A stretch of 64,000 bases of DNA. Source: Curvibacter sp. PD_MW3. GTDB lineage: Bacteria > Pseudomonadota > Gammaproteobacteria > Burkholderiales > Burkholderiaceae_C. The translations under genes and the position numbers were made by a program. Under the pieces are notes generated by a model. That model searched no databases. It was not told the origin of the DNA and was given only the letters and a program-made list of their open reading frames with translations. The stretch is taken from contig NSIV01000003.1 of assembly GCA_002633085.1 (NCBI GenBank), positions 186,001-250,000 of the forward strand, written 5' to 3'. This document shows, piece by piece, positions 37,701 through 46,091 of the stretch; position 1 is the first letter of the stretch; every line of letters starts with the position of its first letter.

Positions 37701-38343
37701 GGACAGCTTGGTGGCGCGCCGCGTCGAGTTCCTGACCGGCTACCAGAACGCTGCCTATGCCGAGACCTACCAAGCCTTCGTGGCCCAGGTGCAGGCGGCA
37801 GAAAGCCCACTGGGCAAGACGGCCTTGAGCGAGGCCGTGGCGCGCTACCTGTTCAAGCTCATGGCCTATAAGGACGAGTACGAAGTGGCACGCCTGCACA
37901 CCGATGCGGCCTTCCTCGGCCGCGTCAACGCCATGTTCGAAGGCGATTTCAAGCTGCACTACCACTTGGCGCCGCCCCTGTTGGCCAAGAAGAACGCCAA
38001 GGGGGAGCTGGTCAAGCAGTCCTATGGCCCGGCCATGCTGACGGGGTTTAGGCTGCTGGCCCGCCTCAAGGGCCTGCGCGGCACGGCGCTGGATGTGTTC
38101 GGCCGCAGCGAAGAGCGCCGCAGCGAGCGCGCACTGATCGGCGAGTACCGGGCCTGCATCGAAGAATTGCTGGCCGGCCTGAACGCGACCAACCATGCGG
38201 CGGCGGTGGAGGTTGCACGGATTCCCGAGCAGATCCGTGGTTATGGCCACGTTAAGGCGCGTCACCTGGCCGCAGCACGCCAGCAATGGGCCGAGCGCAT
38301 GGCGAACTGGCGCCGTGGTGGCACGGCGCAGCAGGCCGCCTGA
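34768..38343 (+). CDS. Fused indolepyruvate-type 2-oxoacid:ferredoxin oxidoreductase
   Basis: Oxidative decarboxylation of 2-oxoacids (probably aryl- or branched-chain pyruvates from amino-acid transamination) to acyl-CoA with ferredoxin reduction. I start at ATG 34768 (MNAPLPESIRKAL) with ggaga 10 bases upstream, giving 1191 residues. IorA-like pyrimidine- and TPP-binding parts (FISGYRGSPLGNYDQ; GEGVPWVGQQPF and GDGTYFHSG) precede a ferredoxin-like segment with CEGCGDCGVQSNC (Cys672 onward) and CNKDYSCLKGFC (about 709-720). The gamma/IorB-like domain starts at GVGGTGVITIGQLLGMAA (about 758). The single-chain fusion is the aerobic proteobacterial form. The divergent Lrp gene is its likely regulator. 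Confidence 0.92.
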   Translation: MNAPLPESIRKALETVTLDDKYSLDHGSAFMSGVQALVKLPMLQRLRDQLQGKNTAGFISGYRGSPLGNYDQTLQKASPYLKAQNIVFQPGVNEELAATALWGTQQLGFAPPGSNRFDGVFGIWYGKGPGVDRCADVFKHANMAGTTPWGGVLAVAGDDHVAKSSTAAHQSDHIFKACGLPVFFPASVQEILDLGIHALALSRYAGVWSSMKTIQEIVESSATAIIDPERVQIQLPTDFDMPAGGLHIRWPDHALEQEARLFHHKWYAALAYIRANRLNYNAIESANDKFGLIASGKAYNDTRQALRDLGLDDATCRALGIRLHKVGVVWPLEAQSARDFATGLQEVLVVEEKRQIIEYQLKEELYNWRDDVRPNILGKFNEGDSAGGEWSQANPSSNELLRANADLTPALIARAIAGRLKKLGILAAGSDITARVDAQLTVLEAKERAMQVLNVGGPAAERMPWFCSGCPHNTSTRVPEGSRAMAGIGCHFMATWMDRSTIGFTQMGGEGVPWVGQQPFSTEQHVFANLGDGTYFHSGILAIRQSIAAGVNITYKILYNDAVAMTGGQQVGERPEGHSVVQIAQSMRAEGAQKITIVTDEPEKYDSVQGLPAGIAIQHRDTLDAVQREFREIKGCTVIIYDQTCATEKRRRRKRGTMVDPAKRVVINELVCEGCGDCGVQSNCLSVEPLETEFGRKRTINQSSCNKDYSCLKGFCPSFVTVEGGQLKKKAKGQAASPYELGVLPEPALPSAATAYGIVVAGVGGTGVITIGQLLGMAAHIEGKGIVTQDAAGLAQKGGATWSHVLIADTQAEIRTTRVGMAAADLILGCDPIVTTAKETTLRMREGRTRVALNSHSTPTAAFVKNANWQNPADQCVADITRAVGVAGMGVFDADAVAAKLMGDTIFVNPMLLGYGWQKGWIPLRRESLLRAIELNAVAVEANKAAFEWGRQAAHDWARVQALLSPAQVIAFQPRETLDSLVARRVEFLTGYQNAAYAETYQAFVAQVQAAESPLGKTALSEAVARYLFKLMAYKDEYEVARLHTDAAFLGRVNAMFEGDFKLHYHLAPPLLAKKNAKGELVKQSYGPAMLTGFRLLARLKGLRGTALDVFGRSEERRSERALIGEYRACIEELLAGLNATNHAAAVEVARIPEQIRGYGHVKARHLAAARQQWAERMANWRRGGTAQQAA

Positions 38344-38353
38344 GTTTCAAGGG

Positions 38354-38415
38354 AAATCGGGCTCTTAGCCTTGTCAGATAAGCGCGAAAAGCTCCTGAAT
38401 TCATAGCAATTCAGG
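38354..38415 (+). repeat. 54-bp dispersed repeat (copy 2, intergenic, full length) with palindromic end
   Basis: Layout: AAATC, a 31-base interior, then the 18-bp core AGCTCCTGAATTCATAGC (38390-38407). The core lies inside a perfect 8-bp stem CCTGAATT/AATTCAGG (38394-38401, 38408-38415). The first 34 bases match the reverse complement of fmt bases 48784-48817 at 27 positions without gaps, including a 13-base identity (TATCTGACAAGGC). The element lies between the oxidoreductase gene and yajC and may serve as a transcription or mRNA end point. Confidence 0.75.
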
Positions 38416-38608
38416 GTGTTTGGCGGGCCGGTGCGTGCCGTGCCCGCCGTTTGGCGGCGGGTGTGGGGCTTTGGTCAGGTGGTCCATGGGACCCCAAGCC
38501 AGCCGCATACAATGGCCAACTGCTCGTTTCGCCCCGCTTGTCGGGCGTTTCGTGCCGCCGCCTGGAGCGGCATCCCCTGTTTTTTGAACCTCTGATCTGG
38601 AGTTGCCT

Positions 38609-38941
38609 GTGTTCATTTCTTCCGCTTTTGCCCAAACCGCACCCGCCGCTGCCGCTGGTGGCAGCATGCAGGACTCGCTCATGAGCATGTTGCCCCTGGT
38701 GCTGATGTTCGTGGTGCTGTACTTCGTGATGATCCGTCCCCAGATGAAGAAGCAGAAAGAGCACCGCGCCATGGTCGAAGCCCTGGCCAAGGGCGACGAA
38801 GTGGTGACGGCCGGTGGCCTGCTCGGTCGCGTCAGCAAGATGGGTGACAACTACATTGGCGTCGAAATTGCCAATGGCGTCGAGATCCAGGTCCAGCGCA
38901 GTGCCGTGGTGCAAGTGCTGCCCAAGGGCACCATCAAGTAA
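38609..38941 (+). CDS. yajC: Preprotein translocase subunit YajC
   Basis: Small inner-membrane partner of SecDF. I choose GTG 38609 (110 residues), with ggag 6-7 bases upstream (38599-38602); TTG 38603 is in frame but sits on the RBS. The protein has a short N-terminal stretch (FISSAFAQTAPAAAAG), one transmembrane helix (MLPLVLMFVVLYFVMI), the family motif RPQMKKQKEHR, and the cytoplasmic domain with GDEVVTAGGLLGRV. First gene of yajC-secD-secF, 35 bp before secD. Confidence 0.96.
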   Translation: MFISSAFAQTAPAAAAGGSMQDSLMSMLPLVLMFVVLYFVMIRPQMKKQKEHRAMVEALAKGDEVVTAGGLLGRVSKMGDNYIGVEIANGVEIQVQRSAVVQVLPKGTIK

Positions 38942-38976
38942 GAAGAATCCGAGCGACCGACAGCCTGAGTGCGATC

Positions 38977-40857
38977 ATGAACCGTTACCCGGTGTGGAAA
39001 TACGCGATCATCGTGATCGCATTGCTGGTGGGCTTTTTGTACACCCTGCCCAACTTCTTTGGCGAGGCGCCTGCCGTGCAGGTATCGGCCGCCAAGGCCA
39101 GCCAGAAAGTGGACAGTGGCACGCAGGCCCGTGTTGAAGAAGCGTTGAAGACGGCCGGCCTCACGGCCGACGTCATCAGCCTGGAAGCCGGCTCGGTGCG
39201 AGCCCGCTTCGCCTCCACCGACGACCAGCTCAAGGCCAAGGACGCGATCCAGAAGGCGCTGGTGCCCGACGCGGCCGACCCGTCGTATGTGGTGGCGCTG
39301 AATCTGCTGTCGCGCTCGCCGTCCTGGCTGTCGGCCTTGCATGCGGCACCGATGTACCTGGGACTGGACTTGCGCGGTGGCGTGCACTTCATGTTGCAGG
39401 TCGACATGCCGGCCGCGCTGACCAAAAAAGCCGAGTCGCTGGCCGGCGACTTGCGCACCGTGCTGCGCGAGAAGAACGTGCGCCACGGCGGCATCAGCCG
39501 CAATGGCCAGAGCATCGAGCTGCGTTTCCGTGATGCTGCCACGCTGGAGGCTGCCAAGCGCGTGCTGGCCGACCAGTTTGCCGAGTTGCAGACGGTCGAG
39601 GTGCAGGAAGGCGGCGACTACAAGCTCACCGCCAGCATCAAGCCGCAGGCCGCGCGCACCGTGCAGGACCAGGCGCTCAAGCAGAACATTACCACCCTGC
39701 ACAACCGGATCAACGAACTTGGCGTGGCCGAGCCAGTGATCCAGCAGCAGGGGCTGGACCGCATCGTGGTGCAGTTGCCCGGCGTGCAGGACACCGCCAA
39801 GGCCAAGGACATCCTGGGTCGCACCGCCACGCTGGAAGTGCGCCTGGTGGAAGAAAGCACCGAAGCGCGCGCCGCCGAAACCGGCACCGGCCCGGTGCCG
39901 TTCGGTACCGAGCGCTACCTGGAACGCAGCGGCCAGCCGGTGATCGTCAAGAAACAAGTGGTGCTGACCGGCGACAACCTGACCGATGCGCAACCCGGCT
40001 TCGACAGCCAGACCCAGGAGCCGACCGTCAACCTGACGCTCGACGCCAAGGGCTCGCGCATCTTCAAGGACGTGACACGTGAAAACGTCGGCAAGCGCAT
40101 GGCCATCATCCTGTTCGAAAAGGGCAAGGGCGAGGTGGTGACGGCGCCGGTGATCCGCTCCGAGATTGGTGGCGGCCGCGTGCAGATCTCCGGCCGCATG
40201 ACCACGGTGGAGGCCAACGACACCGCGCTGCTGCTGCGAGCCGGTTCGCTGGCCGCGCCGATGGAGATCATCGAGGAGCGCACCATCGGCCCGAGCCTGG
40301 GCGCCGAGAACATTGCCAAGGGCTTCAACAGCGTGACCTGGGGCTTCCTGGCCGTGGCGATCTTCATGTGTGTCTACTACATGCTGTTCGGCCTGTTTTC
40401 CAGTATCGCGCTGGCGGTCAACCTGCTGCTGCTGGTGGCTGTGCTGTCCATGCTGCAGGCCACGCTGACGCTGCCGGGCATGGCGGCCATGGCGCTGGTG
40501 CTCGGTATGGCGATCGACGCCAACGTGCTGATCAACGAACGCGTGCGCGAAGAGCTGCGCAACGGTGCCTCGCCGCAGGCTGCCATCCACGCCGGCTATG
40601 ACCGCGCCTGGGCCACCATTCTGGACTCCAACGTCACGACGCTGATTGCCGGTCTGGCGCTGCTGGCCTTCGGCTCCGGGCCGGTGCGCGGTTTTGCCGT
40701 GGTGCACTGCCTGGGCATCATGACCAGCATGTTCTCCGCGGTGTTCTTCTCGCGTGGCCTGGTCAACCTCTGGTACGGCCGGCAGAAGAAGCTCAAGAGC
40801 GTGTCGATCGGCACGGTCTGGCGTCCCGATGCCGATGCATCGGCCAAGGCGGAGTGA
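38977..40857 (+). CDS. secD: Protein translocase subunit SecD
   Basis: Proton-motive-force-driven accessory subunit of the Sec translocon (RND-type). The 626 residues have TM1 (KYAIIVIALLVGFLYTLPNFF), the conserved LGLDLRGGVHFMLQVD, a large periplasmic P1 region, and then five C-terminal helices with GMAIDANVLINERVREELRNG (D5 motif) and FGSGPVRGFAVVHCLGI. Length is typical for proteobacteria. It sits 12 bp ahead of secF in a fixed order. Confidence 0.97.
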   Translation: MNRYPVWKYAIIVIALLVGFLYTLPNFFGEAPAVQVSAAKASQKVDSGTQARVEEALKTAGLTADVISLEAGSVRARFASTDDQLKAKDAIQKALVPDAADPSYVVALNLLSRSPSWLSALHAAPMYLGLDLRGGVHFMLQVDMPAALTKKAESLAGDLRTVLREKNVRHGGISRNGQSIELRFRDAATLEAAKRVLADQFAELQTVEVQEGGDYKLTASIKPQAARTVQDQALKQNITTLHNRINELGVAEPVIQQQGLDRIVVQLPGVQDTAKAKDILGRTATLEVRLVEESTEARAAETGTGPVPFGTERYLERSGQPVIVKKQVVLTGDNLTDAQPGFDSQTQEPTVNLTLDAKGSRIFKDVTRENVGKRMAIILFEKGKGEVVTAPVIRSEIGGGRVQISGRMTTVEANDTALLLRAGSLAAPMEIIEERTIGPSLGAENIAKGFNSVTWGFLAVAIFMCVYYMLFGLFSSIALAVNLLLLVAVLSMLQATLTLPGMAAMALVLGMAIDANVLINERVREELRNGASPQAAIHAGYDRAWATILDSNVTTLIAGLALLAFGSGPVRGFAVVHCLGIMTSMFSAVFFSRGLVNLWYGRQKKLKSVSIGTVWRPDADASAKAE

Positions 40858-40869
40858 GGAAAAAAGACC

Positions 40870-41829
40870 ATGGAATTCTTTAAGATCAAGCGCGACATTC
40901 CGTTCATGCGGCATGCGCTGGTATTCAATGTCGTGTCGTTCCTGACGTTTGCCGCGGCGGTATTTTTCCTGTTCTCGCGTGGCCTGCACCTGTCGGTGGA
41001 GTTCACCGGCGGCACGCTGATGGAAGTCAGCTACTCGCAGCCGGCCGACCTCGGCGCGGTGCGCGGTGCCATCGCCAAACTCGGCTACCAGGACGTGCAG
41101 GTGCAGAACTTCGGTACCGCGCGCGACGTGCTGATCCGCATGCCGGCGGTCAAGGGCGTGAGTTCGGCCCAGCAGAGTGACAAGGTGATGGCCACGCTGA
41201 AGGAAGCCGATGCCGCGGCCAGCCTGCGCCGCACCGAGTTCGTCGGCCCGCAGGTCGGCGACGAGCTGGCGGCCGATGGCCTGAAGGCGCTGGCCTTCGT
41301 GGTGGTCGGCATCATGATCTACCTGGCGCTGCGCTTCGAGTGGAAGTTCGCGGTGGCAGCCATCATTGCCAACCTGCACGACGTCATCATCATCCTCGGC
41401 TTCTTCGCCTTCTTCCAGTGGGAGTTCTCGCTGCCCGTGCTGGCGGCGGTGCTGGCGGTGCTGGGCTACTCGGTCAACGAGTCGGTGGTGATCTTCGACC
41501 GGATTCGCGAGAATTTCCGGCGTTACCGCAAGATGGACACGGTGGCCGTCATCGACAACGCCATCACCTCCACCATCAGCCGCACCATCATCACCCACGG
41601 CAGCACCCAGTTGATGGTGCTGTCCATGCTGCTGTTCGGCGGTGCCACGCTGCACTACTTCGCGCTGGCGCTGACCATCGGCATCCTGTTCGGCATCTAC
41701 TCCTCGGTGTTCGTGGCCGCCGCCATTGCCATGTGGCTGGGCATCCGGCGCGAAGACCTGGTGAAGGGTGGTGGCGGCGCCCGCAAGGAAGACGACCCCA
41801 ACGATCCCAACGCAGGGGCGGTGGTCTAG
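40870..41829 (+). CDS. secF: Protein translocase subunit SecF
   Basis: Second RND-type subunit of the SecDF complex; 319 residues with six helices. Motifs: FTGGTLMEVSYSQP after TM1, YSVNESVVIFDRIRENFR in TM4/TM5, TISRTIITHGSTQLMVLSML, and a hydrophilic C-terminus. The RBS ggaaaaa-type purine run lies before ATG 40870. Ends the yajC-secDF set; the DUF1631 gene begins 30 bp later and may be co-transcribed. Confidence 0.97.
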   Translation: MEFFKIKRDIPFMRHALVFNVVSFLTFAAAVFFLFSRGLHLSVEFTGGTLMEVSYSQPADLGAVRGAIAKLGYQDVQVQNFGTARDVLIRMPAVKGVSSAQQSDKVMATLKEADAAASLRRTEFVGPQVGDELAADGLKALAFVVVGIMIYLALRFEWKFAVAAIIANLHDVIIILGFFAFFQWEFSLPVLAAVLAVLGYSVNESVVIFDRIRENFRRYRKMDTVAVIDNAITSTISRTIITHGSTQLMVLSMLLFGGATLHYFALALTIGILFGIYSSVFVAAAIAMWLGIRREDLVKGGGGARKEDDPNDPNAGAVV

Positions 41830-41859
41830 CACCAAGCTGCCCTCACCGGGTGTTCAGAC

Positions 41860-44355
41860 ATGGCAGCCCCGCAGTCCTTTTCGCAACGCATCGAGCTGGC
41901 GGAAAAGACGCGCGGGCTGTTTGTCGCCGAGGTCGGTCGCGTGCTGCCAGAACTGGGGGCAACGGTCGGGGAGCGCCTGACGGCGCTCATGAACGAAACC
42001 GGGACCTCGCGCGAGATGCAGAGCCGGCGCGACGCCTGGCTGCTGTACCAGCAAACCCAACCGGTTTGGCTGGAGGGCACCCGGCGTGCCTGGCAGGCTG
42101 CCAGCCGGCCCGCTGCCGGCAAGACGCCCGGACTCACACTGGATGAGGCGGGCGACCGCCTTGAGCTGGTGGGCACCGATGAGGTCGAAAACAAGATCCT
42201 GAGTTCCCGGCTGGTGTTGGGCGTGACAGAGAAAGTCAGCAGCCAGCTCGATGACCTGCGTTTGCGCATCCGCTTCCTCGAAGGGCGCGACGAGCTGACG
42301 GCGTACGACATCCTGCGCCCGGACGTGCTGATCCTGCCGCTGGTCACGCAGTGGGGTGACAGCGGGATGTCGCGCGAGGCCTGGCCCTGGATCCACGACG
42401 CGGTGCAGCGGCTGTTGGCCGAACGCCTGCAGACGGCCTACAGCCGCTGCAACCAGTTCCTGATCGAGCAGGGCGTGATGCCGACGATCGACTTCAAGGA
42501 CCGGGTCAAGCGCGTGTCGGTGGCCGCGGCGGCCCCTGCACCGGTGGTCTCAGCCTCGACGGCGGTGCTGCCGGACCCGGCCAAGCCCGCTTCGTTGACG
42601 CAACCGGCACCTGGCTCAAGCTCAAGCGGGGCTTCGCCCGGTGGTGCGGCTCCCCATTTTTCTTCAGGTGTTGCTGCCGGTGGCGCTGTTCGCGGTCAGA
42701 CGGCGGCCGGCGGCATGACCCCGGCTTCGGGTGTGCCGGCACGCCGAGGCGCCGGTTTGTTCGGCGGGCGTCTGGGCTGGGGGGGCGAGGGCACATCGGT
42801 TCAGACCCCTCTGCACGGCGGGCCGCAGGAAGAAACCCGACTGATGACCCAAGACACGCCGCTGGCGCGGGCACAGGGCCGGGCGCAAGGGGTGGTGGGG
42901 CAGTTGCGACGCCTGTTGGGCACGGCGGGCGGCGCTGGTTTTGACGCCACCGTGGCGCAAGGGCCCTCGCCGGCGCTGGCAGCGGCACTCGTCCATCGCC
43001 CGGGGGCGGCGGGCATCGGTATCGACTACGCCCTGGTGGGGGAGGATGACAGCCCAGCGGGCGTAGCCCGGGTGGCGGTGGTCCTGCGCGAACAGAGCAG
43101 CGAGCTCAAGAAAAAAGCGGGAACCCGCAGCGAAAAAGCCACCATCGAGGTGGTGGCGCTCATGTTCCAGTCCATTCTGACGGAGGAACGCATACCGCCG
43201 GCCATGCGCGTCTGGTTTGCACGCTTGCAAATGCCGGTGTTGCGTGTGGCACTGGCCGAGCCGGCGTTTTTCGGTTCGCTCGATCACCCGGCGCGCCAGT
43301 TGATCGACCGCATGGGTTCCTGCGTCATGGGCTTTAATGCCGGCGATGTGGGTGGCAACGTTCTGGAGACGGAGATCAAACGCATCGTCCAGGTGATCGA
43401 GCAGTACCCCGAGACCGGCCGGCAGGTGTTCGAGGTGGTGTATGGCGAGTTCCAGCAGTTCCTGACCCGTTTCCTGACCGGCAAGGAAGCGACCCAGAAG
43501 GTTGTGAGCGTGGCGCAGCAGGTGGAGCAGAAGGAAACGCTCACCATCCAGTACACGATCGAGATGCGCAAGCTGCTCAAGGACATGCCGGTGCGCGACG
43601 AGATCCGCAGCTTTCTGTTCAAGGTCTGGGCGGAGGTGCTGGCGGTGGCGGCGGTCCGGCAGGGGCTGCAGCATGCGGAGACCGTGACATTGCGTAAAAC
43701 GGCGGCCGATCTGGTCTGGGCAGCGAGCGCCAAACCCAACCGCAGCGACCGCACCCGCGTCATCCAGGATCTGCCGCAGTTGCTGCAGCGCCTGCGGGCC
43801 GGCATGACGCTACTGGGTTTGTCGGTGGCGGATCAGGATGCGCACATCAAGACCGTCAGCGATACGCTGGCCGATGCCTTTCTAGCCAAGACGCAGCCGA
43901 TTTCGCCAGCGCAGATCGAAGTTCTGGCCCGACACCTGGCCGAACTGGAGTGCACGGTCAACGACGATGGTCTGGGCGATTTGCCGCTGGACGTCGACAG
44001 CATCGAGTTGTTGCTGGGTATCGAAGCCTCGGATCTGGAAGTGGTGGCCAATGGGGGCTCGAACCCGACGCCAGCCATGCTGGCCTGGGCGCGGGAGTTG
44101 CAGCCCGGTGCCTGGTTCACGCTGGACCACAACGGCCGGCTCGCTCGCGTCCAGTTTGTCTGGCGCAGTGAGCGCAAGCAGCTCCATCTGTTTGCTTCTA
44201 CCGAGGGCCGCAGCTACCTGATCCAGGCCGGTCGCCTGGCGGCTTACCTGCAGGCGGGCTTGTTGCTGCCGCAGGAAGAAGAGTCGCTGACGGTGCGCGC
44301 CACGCGCGACGCGCTGACCAAACTCGAAGCCAATCCCGAGCGCCTGCTCGGTTGA
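41860..44355 (+). CDS. DUF1631 family protein
   Basis: 831-residue predicted cytosolic protein, family found mainly in Beta- and Gammaproteobacteria, function unknown. Helical N-terminal region (FSQRIELAEKTRGLFVAEVGRVLPELGA), a low-complexity Ala/Pro/Ser/Gly-rich linker (about residues 220-330), then the conserved C-terminal half (ARLQMPVLRVALAEPAFFGSLDHPARQLIDRMG split over motifs; FLFKVWAEVLAVAAVRQG; PGAWFTLDHNGRLARVQFVWRS). The last part resembles a PilZ-like beta barrel, as noted for this family. Start ATG 41860 gives MAAPQSFSQR. Converges on smg with 9 bp between stops. Confidence 0.85.
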   Translation: MAAPQSFSQRIELAEKTRGLFVAEVGRVLPELGATVGERLTALMNETGTSREMQSRRDAWLLYQQTQPVWLEGTRRAWQAASRPAAGKTPGLTLDEAGDRLELVGTDEVENKILSSRLVLGVTEKVSSQLDDLRLRIRFLEGRDELTAYDILRPDVLILPLVTQWGDSGMSREAWPWIHDAVQRLLAERLQTAYSRCNQFLIEQGVMPTIDFKDRVKRVSVAAAAPAPVVSASTAVLPDPAKPASLTQPAPGSSSSGASPGGAAPHFSSGVAAGGAVRGQTAAGGMTPASGVPARRGAGLFGGRLGWGGEGTSVQTPLHGGPQEETRLMTQDTPLARAQGRAQGVVGQLRRLLGTAGGAGFDATVAQGPSPALAAALVHRPGAAGIGIDYALVGEDDSPAGVARVAVVLREQSSELKKKAGTRSEKATIEVVALMFQSILTEERIPPAMRVWFARLQMPVLRVALAEPAFFGSLDHPARQLIDRMGSCVMGFNAGDVGGNVLETEIKRIVQVIEQYPETGRQVFEVVYGEFQQFLTRFLTGKEATQKVVSVAQQVEQKETLTIQYTIEMRKLLKDMPVRDEIRSFLFKVWAEVLAVAAVRQGLQHAETVTLRKTAADLVWAASAKPNRSDRTRVIQDLPQLLQRLRAGMTLLGLSVADQDAHIKTVSDTLADAFLAKTQPISPAQIEVLARHLAELECTVNDDGLGDLPLDVDSIELLLGIEASDLEVVANGGSNPTPAMLAWARELQPGAWFTLDHNGRLARVQFVWRSERKQLHLFASTEGRSYLIQAGRLAAYLQAGLLLPQEEESLTVRATRDALTKLEANPERLLG

Positions 44356-44364
44356 GCCACGTGC

Positions 44365-44862
44365 TCAGTGCGCGACGCGCTCCAGCGTGTCGTCACACAA
44401 CTCGTCGAGGATGAGCGCGTCGGGTTCCTCGCCAAAACTCCAGTAGACCATCAGAACAATGATCTTGAGGTCGTCGAGCGTGAGTTCTTCGGCCGGCACC
44501 GCCATGGCGCGGTCGACGACGATCTCGCGCATCGGCGAAGGCAGCACACCTGAGGATTCGAGGAAGCTGATGAAGCCCAGGCACTCGGCACCCAGGTGGT
44601 CCTGCTCGGCCACGGAATAGACGCGCATGCTGTGCGGCGATTGCAGCCGGGTCGGGGTGTCGCTGTGCGCAGCGGCGGTGAGGCCGGGCAACCAGTGTGT
44701 GCACCGGGTTGCCAGATTCAACCCGGTCAGCCAGTCAAGGGCCTCGCGGATTTCGTCGGCCTCGAAGCCAACGGCATTGAGCTTGCGTTGCAGTTGGTCT
44801 GGTTCGGGACAAGCGTCGCCGCGCCAGTAGTTTTCGTAAACGTACACGAGCACTTCAAACAT
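44365..44862 (-). CDS. smg: Smg (DUF494) family protein
   Basis: 165-residue acidic cytosolic protein. The N-terminus MFEVLVYVYENYWRG, then DEIREALDWLTGL and the C-terminal LTLDDLKIIVLMVYWSFGEEPDALILDELCDD are family signatures. The ATG at 44862 is chosen over the longer frame because the family begins MFDVL/MFEVL. Function is unknown; it almost always accompanies dprA (smf), as here, where it is the downstream gene. Confidence 0.93.
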   Translation of the reverse strand: MFEVLVYVYENYWRGDACPEPDQLQRKLNAVGFEADEIREALDWLTGLNLATRCTHWLPGLTAAAHSDTPTRLQSPHSMRVYSVAEQDHLGAECLGFISFLESSGVLPSPMREIVVDRAMAVPAEELTLDDLKIIVLMVYWSFGEEPDALILDELCDDTLERVAH

Positions 44863-44933
44863 GCGCTCAAATATATCGCATCCCGTTGCGGGTGATCCTC
44901 GCATTTTGAGGGGCTTATCGGGTCAATTCAAAA

Positions 44934-46058
44934 TCAAGTTGTGGCGATGCGCTGAAACAGACCACCGGGCAGACGCGCGACCTGGCCGTCGAGTTCCAGC
45001 GTCATGAGGCGGGCCTGCAACGGTGCTGTGGCAAGCCCGGTGCGGGCTTGCAGCGCATCCAGGCTCACAGGGTCGAAACCAAGCGCTTGCAGCAAGCTGT
45101 CCTCAGTCGCCATGCTGGCTGGCGGGGGTGTCGGCACGCGGTCGGCGATAGGCATCCCCGGCAAATCTTCCAGCACATCCTGCGCGGATTCCACCAGCTT
45201 GGCGCCCTGGCGGATCAGGGCATGGCAGCCATGCGACTGCGTGGCATGGATGGAACCCGGAATCGCAAACACGTCCTTGCCCTGTTCGGCCGCCAGGCGA
45301 GCGGTGATGAGCGAGCCCGATTGCAAGGCCGCCTCCACCACCAGGGTGGAACAGGACAGGCCGGCAATCAGGCGGTTGCGACGCGGGAAGTTGGCCGCCA
45401 ACGGCGGTGTGCCCAAGGGATATTCGCTGACGATCAGCCCATGCTGTGCGATGTCGTGCGCCAGTTGGTGGTGGCGTTTCGGGTAGACGCGGTCCAGTCC
45501 GGTGCCGACCACCGCGATGGTGGCCAGGCGGGAGTCGTCTGCCCCGGCAAGCGCACCTTCGTGTGCGGCGCCATCCACGCCCAGCGCCATGCCCGAGACA
45601 ATGGTGAGCCCGGCCTGGCTCAGGCTCTGCGCGAACTGGCGCGCGTTGAGCGCGCCCTGAGGCGTCGGGTTGCGACTGCCGACCATGGCGAGGGCCTGTG
45701 ACGGGTGGAGCGGCAGGTCGAGCCGGCCCATGGCGTACAGCAGCAACGGCGGGTCCTCAATCTGCAGCAGTGCGGACGGATAAGCGGTGTCGCCGAGCGC
45801 CAGAATCTGACGTGGAGCGCTGCCTTCCTGATTCTGCAGCCAGTGCCAGGTGGTCTCCAGCTGGGCTGGCAGTTCGGGTGGTTCGGCAAGCAGGGCATCG
45901 GCCTGTGCTGGCGTGACCACTTGTTGCAAGGCACTGGGCGACTGGCTGAAGATGGCCTCAGGCAGGCCGAAGGCCGCCAGCAGTTTGCGTGCTGTCAGGT
46001 TGCCGATGCCCGGCGTCAGCGTCAGGCGCAGCCAGTTGGCGAGTTCGTCGCGCTCCAT
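44934..46058 (-). CDS. dprA: DNA-processing protein DprA (Smf)
   Basis: Binds incoming single-stranded DNA and loads RecA during natural transformation; also broadly conserved in non-competent species. The 374 residues show an N-terminal helix-hairpin-helix/SAM-like region (LRLTLTPGIGNLTARKLLAAFG), the Rossmann-like core with MVGSRNPTPQG, TIVSGMALGVDGAAHEGAL, GTGLDRVYPKRH and FPRRNRLIAGLS, and a C-terminal winged-helix (LLQALGFDPVSLDAL). Between the LysM gene and smg on the minus strand, a classic order. Confidence 0.96.
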   Translation of the reverse strand: MERDELANWLRLTLTPGIGNLTARKLLAAFGLPEAIFSQSPSALQQVVTPAQADALLAEPPELPAQLETTWHWLQNQEGSAPRQILALGDTAYPSALLQIEDPPLLLYAMGRLDLPLHPSQALAMVGSRNPTPQGALNARQFAQSLSQAGLTIVSGMALGVDGAAHEGALAGADDSRLATIAVVGTGLDRVYPKRHHQLAHDIAQHGLIVSEYPLGTPPLAANFPRRNRLIAGLSCSTLVVEAALQSGSLITARLAAEQGKDVFAIPGSIHATQSHGCHALIRQGAKLVESAQDVLEDLPGMPIADRVPTPPPASMATEDSLLQALGFDPVSLDALQARTGLATAPLQARLMTLELDGQVARLPGGLFQRIATT

Positions 46059-46091
46059 CGGCTGTGCGCCTGGTGGCTGGGTGCGCGCGGC

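Noticed and set aside
38851-41835. A 994-codon open frame on the minus strand opposite secD-secF
   Set aside because: His-, Gln- and Arg-rich translation without domains, antisense to well-recognised SecD and SecF.
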